Part shown: piece after piece, positions 19,201-25,999 of the stretch
How positions within the stretch are numbered: the stretch's first letter is position 1
Layout of the letters: each line of letters opens with the position of its first letter
DNA from: Bacteroidaceae bacterium
Lineage (GTDB): Bacteria > Bacteroidota > Bacteroidia > Bacteroidales > Bacteroidaceae
Direction: 5' to 3'
Length of the DNA: 41,541 bases
Assembly: GCA_900769465.1 (NCBI GenBank)
Contig: CAAGGT010000253.1
Location: forward strand, 1-41,541
The notes under the pieces: generated by a model
Seen by the model: only the letters and a program-made list of their open reading frames with translations
Databases searched by the model: none
What the model was told of the DNA's origin: nothing
Translations under genes and position numbers: made by a program

Positions 19201-19638
19201 ATTCGTCTGGACACCGGTACTAGACAACATATCAAGCAACATGGCATTGTCAAGCATCGAATTGTAAAGAATCGTCTTCATCTGGGCTTTGGTCATTTCG
19301 CCAACACTTGTCACGCCCCAAACATTATTGCCGCCATTGAAGAAACGCTCGAATGCAGCATCGTCAGCCACAAATAATGTTTTGCTACCGGTGTGGGCTA
19401 GAGCCTCTTTCTCGCCCAAACTGTCGATAATCGCGACATAGTTGGCGTAACTGTGGTCTGCGGTTCCCTTCTTGAGGAAATCGTAGACACTAGCTCCCAA
19501 CCATTCAGGGTCACCCGGATCATCGTAAGGATAGACATCAAGCCAATCCTGACACGACTGCAGTGAACCGCCGACAAAAAGCATAAGCATCGCAAAGAGC
19601 GATGATACGCCGAAATTAGTTAAACGGTGTTTGAACAT
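16276..19638 (-). CDS. Large multi-Fas1-domain lipoprotein (module 2)
   Basis: The 1120-residue lipoprotein has lipobox GGSLQSC (Cys29) followed by QDWLD. Fas1-like units are recognisable by their opening and central strands: about residues 48-290 (VYDFLKKGTADHSYANYVAI, TLFVADDAAFERFF), 295-500 (MFVPKDEVLYEYFA), 505-690 (YTFIVPDNNYFVYF) and 725-1060 (YTVYAPTNEAIDRVY, FAKYHFQDNSVYV). It is therefore probably an elongated surface protein of four Fas1-type modules, twice the size of its paralogue at 9354-11096. It is the first gene of the operon, which suggests it is made in the largest amount. Role is inferred as ligand capture or adhesion beside the SusCD transporters. There is no enzymatic signature. 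Confidence 0.85.
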   Translation of the reverse strand: MFKHRLTNFGVSSLFAMLMLFVGGSLQSCQDWLDVYPYDDPGDPEWLGASVYDFLKKGTADHSYANYVAIIDSLGEKEALAHTGSKTLFVADDAAFERFFNGGNNVWGVTSVGEMTKAQMKTILYNSMLDNAMLLDMLSSTGVQTNQEGTCLRRWSSSRVIDTIPVVNGNSMEYHANWPTYNTYWDVLRGKDRTENMRLAMDGSRTMMVHFLGDYLRKNNIKASDIEFLFKKNGEVTKTFVDGDAFIFGNKLVASGVDAGEFSDDTMTITCKNGYIYRMDDLLLPPSNMADEVRKHPDTRIFSHLLDRFCIPVYDETLTKEFNAYYKTNDSVFKLRYFYSNTTSSYTSHPMLAAATSNPTSEDLLEYDPGQNNLGASSSMDEDMAAMFVPKDEVLYEYFANPDSAGHFLLARFAPSVEVNDMESLLAALDSVPQKNIAPFLKNLMKSSFAKTVLSKFDRIVDDANELMNIRGEHVDECVIANNGVIYILNNVFGPGEYQAVSAPTLVYENMEIMLKVINQLRYDYYLLAMDANYTFIVPDNNYFVYFDPLTKTSSSPKAYSFHYDRKMPKANNNLKFWADVYKFDPTTPAYDTVDVLTPQEYSVSGQYFGGTGSFAANRMTDLMEYLIIVHDDENGIHSGNKYFQTKGYATIKVDATDPDNIKFYGGEQLERGTSVAVSSVNNQKNGTTYCTVPGEFDAVSLPTSIPTPPTRSVFENMQSQAGDFGKFNKFFNLCYPGEDYATSGENGILKKVFNIKNNKALLDSAERYSIFYTNTEDKTAYTKNTIPFFNIFHYTVYAPTNEAIDRVYELGLPTWEQVLEVADAGDNAKAASMLRSIINFAKYHFQDNSVYVDNAPIKATDPTTGMTVYSKKFTTAVINEKTNRFYELELSSEGNTYAIKDNLGNTRRVLVDGQENKDWNIMCRDNVYVSAGTGPSAELTNYASSSYTVLQPIDGALLNESMFGYDGRFKRFAENGAIVDTMYVNGTGAVEVNGRNYYLIAKVGNIRLANAEGVQEIHKAGYLMKNITESEAKETWAYTREELVTKEVVVDGRKLNVPILVTDEGFGVNEVKDNKGVTISYEYETKEIDGIIYMIRYNNDNTETELVEIGRVAPGEDAE

Positions 19639-19718
19639 AAGTACAAAATTATTAATTAATATTTTTTGTTTTTTTTAAACATTTCGCGTTGAGGCATATT
19701 ATCCCCATAGTTAACGTG

Positions 19719-19726
19719 CAAAAATA
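19719..19726 (-). promoter_or_regulatory. Candidate promoter (-7 box) of the Fas1/SusC/SusD operon
   Basis: TATTTTTG on the minus strand is an exact TAnnTTTG match about 80 bp ahead of the first gene. The -33 element is weak (a TTG at about 23 bp), which is common in regulated Susloci. The AT-rich leader is about 70 nt. Confidence 0.5.
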
Positions 19727-19796
19727 AGACTTTTAAATAAAATTTCGCACAATTCCCCATTTTTTTTCTGCCACAGGAATCTTTTTTAACGCATGC

Positions 19797-19845
19797 AAAA
19801 TAAAATCTCCCGTTTTAATGCGGTTTTCGCATAAAAACAGGAGAT
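19797..19845 (-). terminator. Terminator after the CxxCH lipoprotein gene
   Basis: An 18-bp stem with two mismatches (19805-19822 against 19828-19845) closes on a GTTTT loop. On the minus strand it is followed by TTTTATTTTG. It separates the slyD operon from the Fas1/SusC/SusD operon. Confidence 0.8.
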
Positions 19846-19882
19846 GTATCGCTTTTTATATTTTTAACAAATGTTTGTTAAA

Positions 19883-21394
19883 TCAGCGTTTAAAAACAGG
19901 CAAATATTTAACATTTACAGCATCACCTTTTACCACCTCGACAAACTCATGGGGAGAGATAGTGACCGGTTCCACCATAAATTCCGGTACATTATACGAA
20001 CGGTCAAAAAGGTCATAAAATTCACTCTCACGCTGCGGCAAAAGGAAGGCCTTGTCACTTGTCCCGCCATCATTCATATGGGCAATATACAGACGGCTGT
20101 AATTGGTATCGTCACGACGGCTGGCAAAGAGAATCCAGCGACCGTTGCTGCTCCACGAGTGATAGCTCTCGGGGAATGCCGAATTAGCCTCTTCAAGAGG
20201 CCGGCAATTACCCGTTGCCAGCTCTAGGAGATAGAGATCGGCATCTTTGTGCCATATGTGGAAACAACCATATTCGGCCAACGCAAACAGCATATAACGG
20301 CCACAGGGAGATATACGGGGGAATGTGGCACTCTTGCCGAGAGCGGATGCCGCAAACACGGTATCAACCGCGCCGAACTCGCCAGTGTTTGGATTCCACG
20401 GACGTCGTAGCACATCATACTTCACATCCTTATAATTACGTATCATATTCTCGACATGCTGCATATCCTTGCGCTTGGGGAAATAGGCCGAGCAATAGTA
20501 GAGCATCTCGCCGTCGGGCGACCAGGCCGGGAACACCTCAAGACAATCGGGGTCATTGGCAACATGCGAGACTACCTCTCTTGCCGGGTCATAGATTATG
20601 ACATCACTGGCCTGATCCTGTACCTCTACCTTGTTAGGATTCTTGGTATGGAAAATCTGGCCCGTATTGTTGACAGAATATGCCACAACGTCGTATTTGG
20701 GATTAAAGAAAGGATATACGCCGGCCGAGATTGTAGAGTCGGTCTTCATGTTCACCTTCTTTACATTGCCGTTATGCACGAAAACCGTTCCGCCAAGATG
20801 CTGGCGCACGTGAAACTGCATATTGTCGGTCCTGTAGTTCTTGTATGCATGGCAGTTTATACACTGTCCGTCGGGTTCCGAAGAGACGAACTTGTTGTTG
20901 TATATGACGGTCTCGTCAAAGTTTGTAAGGTCGCGCTGGGAGATTGTCAGTTTTTCATACGCCACATAAGATGGCGGAATAAGCCTGTAAGAGATATACC
21001 GGTCTATGCTGTCACCCGACACAGCAATGGAGAAAGGCTCATATTTTTTCCATTTTCCCGCATCGTTCACATACACATCGACCTGTATGGTATCGCCGAG
21101 AGCCTGCCCGAGAATGGAACACCACTCGCCGGCGTCGGGCGCCACCTCACGACCACCATAGACAAGAGTGGTCTCACCCGCATTGAAACAGGTTACAAAA
21201 TCATCCCCATCCTCGACAATCCTGAACACAAGCGGTGCGATATTGCAAGGTACAACCACATCGGTATAATCGGGGTAGACCACAGGCTTTGATGGCACAA
21301 GGTCATACCCGGTTGGAACCGACGGTTTGTCAGGGGAACAGGCTGCGCAGACAAGCAGCACTGCCAAAGTAAAATATACGGAGATTTTTTTCAT
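19883..21394 (-). CDS. TolB/WD40-like beta-propeller lipoprotein with a CxxCH haem-type motif
   Basis: A 503-residue lipoprotein, lipobox VCAAC (Cys19). Residues about 35-165 form a beta-rich N-terminal region. At residues 178-182 comes CINCH, the CxxCH signature of covalent c-type haem attachment. The rest (about 195-450) has repeated TolB/PD40-type propeller blades: FPAWSPDGEMLYYCSA, FPRISPCGRYMLFA, YHSWSSNGRWILFASRRD. TolB-like propellers bind proteins or glycans. Similar CxxCH propeller proteins are, I believe, widespread but uncharacterised in Bacteroidota. The start is the ATG at 21392-21394, which follows the upstream stop by 5 bp; a TTG three codons earlier is less likely. It is the last gene of the slyD-aroC operon and is almost fused to the membrane-protein gene, so a functional pair is likely. 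Whether haem is truly bound is unknown. Confidence 0.8.
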   Translation of the reverse strand: MKKISVYFTLAVLLVCAACSPDKPSVPTGYDLVPSKPVVYPDYTDVVVPCNIAPLVFRIVEDGDDFVTCFNAGETTLVYGGREVAPDAGEWCSILGQALGDTIQVDVYVNDAGKWKKYEPFSIAVSGDSIDRYISYRLIPPSYVAYEKLTISQRDLTNFDETVIYNNKFVSSEPDGQCINCHAYKNYRTDNMQFHVRQHLGGTVFVHNGNVKKVNMKTDSTISAGVYPFFNPKYDVVAYSVNNTGQIFHTKNPNKVEVQDQASDVIIYDPAREVVSHVANDPDCLEVFPAWSPDGEMLYYCSAYFPKRKDMQHVENMIRNYKDVKYDVLRRPWNPNTGEFGAVDTVFAASALGKSATFPRISPCGRYMLFALAEYGCFHIWHKDADLYLLELATGNCRPLEEANSAFPESYHSWSSNGRWILFASRRDDTNYSRLYIAHMNDGGTSDKAFLLPQRESEFYDLFDRSYNVPEFMVEPVTISPHEFVEVVKGDAVNVKYLPVFKR

Positions 21395-21399
21395 AACAA

Positions 21400-24099
21400 T
21401 CAATTGGTTTTTATGTTACGCACAAAGAAGTAGAAATAGAAATAAGTATCCCCGAAACCATCTTTGAAATAGGGGGCCATCTGTTCTTCATTCTTACCCT
21501 TATGTTGCGATACAAGCTGCATGAACTTTTTCATCTTGCCATCGGTGCCCACAGATATGAATTTGTCTATGAATGCCTGTGGCACCTGCACCGTACGTCC
21601 CTTGTCCACATTAAGGAAAAGCAAAACAGCCTCCTGATAAAGTCGGGGGAGTGAATTGGGCTGGAACTCATTGACGTAATAGTTCAGGAAGGACCAGAAT
21701 GTTCTTGCATCCTTACGTGTGAGGGCCGAAGCCAATGCCGCCTCCACATACATCCTGGACATCTTGTCCGTCATGTTCATCATGTTCTTTGTAAGATATG
21801 CCTCGACATATGATTCATCGACATCAAGAAAATCGTTATAACAAGTCATATTCAAAGGCATGTGGAAATCCCTGTTTCGGGATATGAGTTCAGGATTCTT
21901 TATATACTCCTCCATTTCACAGGCCCAATCGGCATAGAACAGGGTGTGTTTCAATACATTGATATACCTCTCGGCAAGACGGTGTTCGCCAGCCAGCAGC
22001 ATTGAACGGACCGCGTGCTTCAGGTACTCAATTCGCCAACCATACTCCACGGCATCCTCGACACACCATCGGTAACAGAAATTGAACTTGCCATATTGGT
22101 AATAGGACATCTTGCCGCCGGTCTGCGCCAATCGCACCGGTATCGATGCCTCAATGTCGGCACTACCTTCGGGATATGCAAGCATATCGCTGCCCAAACG
22201 TCCGAGTTTAAGAAGAGCCACATTCTTGTTCATGACAATCTGACGGGTGGGGACCTGTGCTTCACGCGCCAATTCCGCCACCTCTTTCCACTCCTCGTTC
22301 CACATGGCCCTGTTCTGCTCGTTCTCTATACGGAAATTACCGTTGTTATACCAGAACAGCACAGTAAAACCGACAAGAAGCAATGCGGCAAGCAACCAGA
22401 TGACATTCTGCAACACACCGGGCTTGACACTGCAACACCTGCACAGAGACAAGAGCGGCAACACAGACAACAGCACAAACGACAAGAGCAACAGGAAGAA
22501 TGGCACCCAATACGTCTTTACATTATACCACATACTCCTCTCCTGCATTGAGAGAGAGAAGGGTGCCGGTTCAAAACCGACCTCTTCAATACGCAATGCC
22601 GATGTGCGTGAGTCGTCAAATATGGGCGAAGGGGAACCGATAGACTTGCCATCGGAAAAGCCCGGGACAAACAATGGCTCAAAACCCATTGCGGCACCGT
22701 TGTCAACACGCAGGACCATCAGGTTCACAAGACCGAAGAGTTCTGAATTGTCCTCGACACGCACACCGTCCTCTTTCTTCATCTTGACAACAGTACAATA
22801 CACATTCCCATCGGATGGCGTATCGGCCAGAGTCATCGCATACTGCCCGACACCATCGACAACCTCCTTGCCCCAAACAAGATATTTTCCATCCAAGGTC
22901 TTGAACGACGCTACATCCTTGACCTTCTTGTCGGCAACACATAAAAAGTGTCCCGACTTGGGGATTGCCGCCCCACTCTCCCTTGCAACAAAGGAGATGC
23001 CGTCGGCGGCACTGTTCAAATAGTGTTCACTGCCATCCTTACCGACAAAAGTAAAAGTATACTTTTTCCCATCGGCAGGACGGTTTATGTCAGTACCTGA
23101 AAACAGCTCATCCTTAGCCGTCTTTATCGCTTTTTGCGAAAAGCTACCGTCAATGTTTATCCTGAACTTTGTCAGGGCCTTGTTCACCGGGTATCCCACA
23201 CGTCCATTGACACCGGCAATCACAGAAACCACCTTCTCCTTGTCATCATTGTCGGGAACGTGTTCGTTTTTCCACTGCGAAGATGGTACACCCACGGTAT
23301 AGACTTCTTCTATGGGAACCGTGGTGTAATGCCTGTAGTATATACGAGGCACAACAAAAGCTGCCGAAACAGCTACCAGTGCAGCAACCGACAAAACCGC
23401 CTTGTGAACAGCACGTTGCCTGCCACCTATAGCCCTGCAAAGCAAAAAGAGACCCATTACCACACCCGAAGCTATGGCATAGACCCCGATACAGGGATAG
23501 GCGAGGCATATCCAGACGGCAATAAGGAATGGGGCAAAATAGACGGGCGCTTTCTTCACCGCCCAAATCGCCAACAGCGAAACCAGGACACCAAGCAATG
23601 CCACATAATAGAACCCCGGAATCTTAAGATAGAAAATCCAATAACCCAACTGTGTATCGGTGGCCAACAAGGTCACTACCGGCAACATTGCCAGCAACCT
23701 GCGCTTCGGCGGGATGTCAAAAACCCTGTATGTGAGCCAATAGACCACAGCGAGAAGCGCGACGTATATAGTGGCGCCAAGTACCGGATAATGAAAGAAC
23801 TGCACAAGGAAACTCGCGGCATAATAGAGGATTCCGGCCGGCATTGACATCATCTCTTTGTAGAAAAGGTCATCGTAGAGAAAGACCGACAGTTCGTTCA
23901 CGCGGAACAGCAATGCCGACTCATAAAAGGCAAGCAATGCCCATACCGTCACAAAGAAAAGCATTGCAAACAGGTTCTCCAAATGTTTGAGAGATAGGCC
24001 TCTCGGGTTCACTGTCAATTCTCCATGCGCAGCCGAAAGAGTTTCTCCACCTCTTTGTCTTTTGTCGCCATGCGCCTTACCTTGCATAATTTTTCCCAT
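21400..24099 (-). CDS. Polytopic membrane protein, DUF6057-like, with a large inserted extracytoplasmic domain
   Basis: The 899-residue protein has about seven N-terminal hydrophobic segments between residues 40 and 252 (for example 44-66, 88-122, 136-150, 164-182, 188-222, 232-250). A roughly 265-residue soluble, beta-rich insertion (about 262-527) follows, then two more membrane segments (about 530-552 and 563-584). The C-terminal helical repeat region of about 315 residues (NEEWKEVAELAREAQVPTRQ; EYLKHAVRSMLLAGEHRLAE) resembles TPR-like tails of the Bacteroidota family DUF6057. From memory that family lacks such a large insertion, so the similarity call is moderate. The ATG at 24097-24099 is chosen because upstream residues overlap aroC and are not protein-like. 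The gene follows aroC by 25 bp and precedes the CxxCH lipoprotein by 5 bp. Function is unknown; no catalytic motif is visible. Confidence 0.7.
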   Translation of the reverse strand: MGKIMQGKAHGDKRQRGGETLSAAHGELTVNPRGLSLKHLENLFAMLFFVTVWALLAFYESALLFRVNELSVFLYDDLFYKEMMSMPAGILYYAASFLVQFFHYPVLGATIYVALLAVVYWLTYRVFDIPPKRRLLAMLPVVTLLATDTQLGYWIFYLKIPGFYYVALLGVLVSLLAIWAVKKAPVYFAPFLIAVWICLAYPCIGVYAIASGVVMGLFLLCRAIGGRQRAVHKAVLSVAALVAVSAAFVVPRIYYRHYTTVPIEEVYTVGVPSSQWKNEHVPDNDDKEKVVSVIAGVNGRVGYPVNKALTKFRINIDGSFSQKAIKTAKDELFSGTDINRPADGKKYTFTFVGKDGSEHYLNSAADGISFVARESGAAIPKSGHFLCVADKKVKDVASFKTLDGKYLVWGKEVVDGVGQYAMTLADTPSDGNVYCTVVKMKKEDGVRVEDNSELFGLVNLMVLRVDNGAAMGFEPLFVPGFSDGKSIGSPSPIFDDSRTSALRIEEVGFEPAPFSLSMQERSMWYNVKTYWVPFFLLLLSFVLLSVLPLLSLCRCCSVKPGVLQNVIWLLAALLLVGFTVLFWYNNGNFRIENEQNRAMWNEEWKEVAELAREAQVPTRQIVMNKNVALLKLGRLGSDMLAYPEGSADIEASIPVRLAQTGGKMSYYQYGKFNFCYRWCVEDAVEYGWRIEYLKHAVRSMLLAGEHRLAERYINVLKHTLFYADWACEMEEYIKNPELISRNRDFHMPLNMTCYNDFLDVDESYVEAYLTKNMMNMTDKMSRMYVEAALASALTRKDARTFWSFLNYYVNEFQPNSLPRLYQEAVLLFLNVDKGRTVQVPQAFIDKFISVGTDGKMKKFMQLVSQHKGKNEEQMAPYFKDGFGDTYFYFYFFVRNIKTN

Positions 24100-24124
24100 A
24101 ATTATGTAAATCCCCAATTGTGTT

Positions 24125-25207
24125 TCAAGAAAACAGACCTCGCGCCGACCTGTCGAGCAGATAGTGGTCGAGCACGACCAAAGCCGCCATAGCCTCCACC
24201 ACCGGCACTGCACGCGGTACGACACAGGCATCGTGCCTGCCACGCGAAAGCAGCACGGTCTCTACGCCGTCGCGGTTGACAGTGGGCTGTTCCATCAGCA
24301 ATGTCGCCACAGGTTTGAATGCTACCCTGAAATATATGTCATTCCCGTTTGAAATACCGCCCTGTATGCCACCACTGTTGTTGGTGCGCGTTGCGACACC
24401 GTTTCCATCATTGTAAAAGATATCATTCTGCTGAGAACCACGCCCGGCAGCTGCGGCAAAGCCATTGCCATAATCAAAGCCTTTTGCCGCATTTATCGAG
24501 AGCATTGCCGACGCGAGCGAAGCCGACAATTTGCCATATAACGGCTCACCAAGCCCCACGGGAGCACCTTTGACAACACAAGTGACCACACCGCCAACGG
24601 TGTCGCCTGAACGTTTCACATCAAGGATAAGTCGCTCCATAGCTGCGGCAGCATCAGCATCGGGACAGCGCACCGCGTTGCTCTCGGCCAACGACAGATC
24701 ATAGGCCTCATACCCCCCGGCAAGCAAGATATCACCCACCTGCGAAGTATAGGCCACGATATTTATCCCCAACTGTTTCAATGCCAATTTAGCCAAAGCT
24801 CCGGCACACACCCTGACAGCCGTTTCACGTGCCGAGGAACGCCCGCCACCACGATGGTCGCGCACGCCATATTTGCGGTCGTACACATAATCGGCGTGCG
24901 ACGGGCGGAAAGTCTCGCGCATATTGTCGTAATCGGCACTGCGGTTATTGCTGTTATGGATAGTAAAGGCAATGGGCGCACCGGTGGAACGTCCTTCAAA
25001 AATACCCGACAGGAACTGCACCTCGTCGCACTCGTTACGCGAAGTGGTAATCGCACTCTGTCCCGGACGGCGGCGCTGCATCTCACTGCGCACAAAATCC
25101 TCATCAATATACACGCCCGCAGGGAAACCGTCGAGCACGCCACCGATTGACACGCCATGCGACTCACCAAAGGTCGTCAGGCGCAAAAGATTGCCAATGC
25201 CATTCAT
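24125..25207 (-). CDS. aroC: Chorismate synthase
   Basis: This 360-residue enzyme makes chorismate from 5-enolpyruvylshikimate-3-phosphate, the last shikimate-pathway step, in the cytoplasm with reduced FMN. The family signatures are intact: FGESHG at residues 13-18, RRRPGQSAITTSRNE (46-59), FRPSHADYVYDRKYG (100-114), and RDHRGGGRSSARETA (116-130). Length is normal. The start could be the ATG at 25205-25207 or the one just before it at 25208-25210; the first is used because it gives the usual MN-x-GN-x-LR opening. It follows slyD by 11 bp and is followed by the DUF6057-like gene after 25 bp, so it is co-transcribed with genes of no obvious metabolic link. Confidence 0.97.
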   Translation of the reverse strand: MNGIGNLLRLTTFGESHGVSIGGVLDGFPAGVYIDEDFVRSEMQRRRPGQSAITTSRNECDEVQFLSGIFEGRSTGAPIAFTIHNSNNRSADYDNMRETFRPSHADYVYDRKYGVRDHRGGGRSSARETAVRVCAGALAKLALKQLGINIVAYTSQVGDILLAGGYEAYDLSLAESNAVRCPDADAAAAMERLILDVKRSGDTVGGVVTCVVKGAPVGLGEPLYGKLSASLASAMLSINAAKGFDYGNGFAAAAGRGSQQNDIFYNDGNGVATRTNNSGGIQGGISNGNDIYFRVAFKPVATLLMEQPTVNRDGVETVLLSRGRHDACVVPRAVPVVEAMAALVVLDHYLLDRSARGLFS

Positions 25208-25218
25208 CATCCTGTCCT

Positions 25219-25794
25219 TTAATGGCAACAACCGCTTTCGCAGCCACCATCGCCACAACTACCGCCATTGCAACCGCTACAGCCGCCACCGCAACTGCAT
25301 GATGCCTTCAATGAGTCATAGAATTTCTTCAGTTCCGACTCCTTGGCAGGACGTGCCTCAACCACACTGCCCACAAACTGCAGGTCGCAACCGGCAAGAG
25401 GATGATTGAAATCCATTACAACCTTGAGCGGAGTCACCTCCTTCACTGTTCCAAGAATCGGCGAACCGTCGGCACGCATCATCTCAACCACATTGCCTTC
25501 ATATATGTGTGCAGAGTCGAACTTGCCGTCAATGGTGAACACCTCGCGGTCAAAATCCTGCACGTGGTCGGGGTCATACTCGCCATACGCATCGGCAAAC
25601 GGTATGGTGAAATCGAACTTGTCACCCTTCTTTAGATCCTTGAGATTCTCCTCAAAAGCATCAAGGGTGTAACCCACGCCGGTCAAGAATGCAAAAGGTT
25701 GCTCACGTGTTGTCTTTTCAACCTCTTCGCACTCACCGTCACGGTGTGACAAAAGCGTATATGCCACACGCAGATATTTGTTTACATTTTCCAT
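25219..25794 (-). CDS. slyD: SlyD-like FKBP-type peptidyl-prolyl isomerase with a metal-binding Cys tail
   Basis: The 191-residue protein has an FKBP domain (about residues 5-70 and 120-147) interrupted by the insert-in-flap chaperone domain (about 71-119), the arrangement of SlyD. The FNHPLAGCDLQF block (129-140) is diagnostic. The C-terminal tail from Cys166 to His191 contains eight Cys and many Gly, ending ESGCCH. Such tails bind Ni2+ or Zn2+, and SlyD assists nickel delivery to hydrogenase in E. coli. It catalyses prolyl isomerisation and acts as a folding helper in the cytoplasm. It is the first gene of its operon, with a clear -7 box at 25838-25845. Confidence 0.95.
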   Translation of the reverse strand: MENVNKYLRVAYTLLSHRDGECEEVEKTTREQPFAFLTGVGYTLDAFEENLKDLKKGDKFDFTIPFADAYGEYDPDHVQDFDREVFTIDGKFDSAHIYEGNVVEMMRADGSPILGTVKEVTPLKVVMDFNHPLAGCDLQFVGSVVEARPAKESELKKFYDSLKASCSCGGGCSGCNGGSCGDGGCESGCCH

Positions 25795-25837
25795 ATGTTT
25801 ATATAGTTTTGATGAATTCTATTCCAAGCATTAATTG

Positions 25838-25845
25838 CAAAGATA
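25838..25845 (-). promoter_or_regulatory. -7 box of the slyD-aroC operon
   Basis: TATCTTTG on the minus strand matches TAnnTTTG exactly. A GTTG lies 21 bp upstream (25867-25870), a near match to TTTG at -33. The leader would be about 40 nt. Confidence 0.6.
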
Positions 25846-25970
25846 TATAAATTGCTGCCAAAAAGGCAACGACAGGGAGAAAAAAATAAAAAAACGCACA
25901 TTATAAAATAAAAGTGACACTTTAAGAACACAAAAAACGCACATATATTCGTTTCTTTAAATCCTTTTGC

Positions 25971-25978
25971 TATCTTCG
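25971..25978 (+). promoter_or_regulatory. Candidate -7 box of the mannose-glycan operon
   Basis: TATCTTCG differs from TAnnTTTG at one position. A TTCG 19 bp upstream (25948-25951) could be the -33 element. The leader would be only about 15 nt. This promoter is divergent from that of slyD, roughly 130 bp away. Confidence 0.45.
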
Positions 25979-25999
25979 CAAAGATATAGCACCTATAGT

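Noticed and set aside
20456..21292. Plus-strand ORF of 278 residues
   Set aside because: Antisense of the CxxCH lipoprotein, which has a lipobox, propeller repeats and correct operon spacing.
24100..24243. N-terminal extension of the DUF6057-like protein
   Set aside because: Residues encoded here overlap aroC in another frame and are Trp/Cys/Arg-rich without domain character; the ATG at 24099 fits better.
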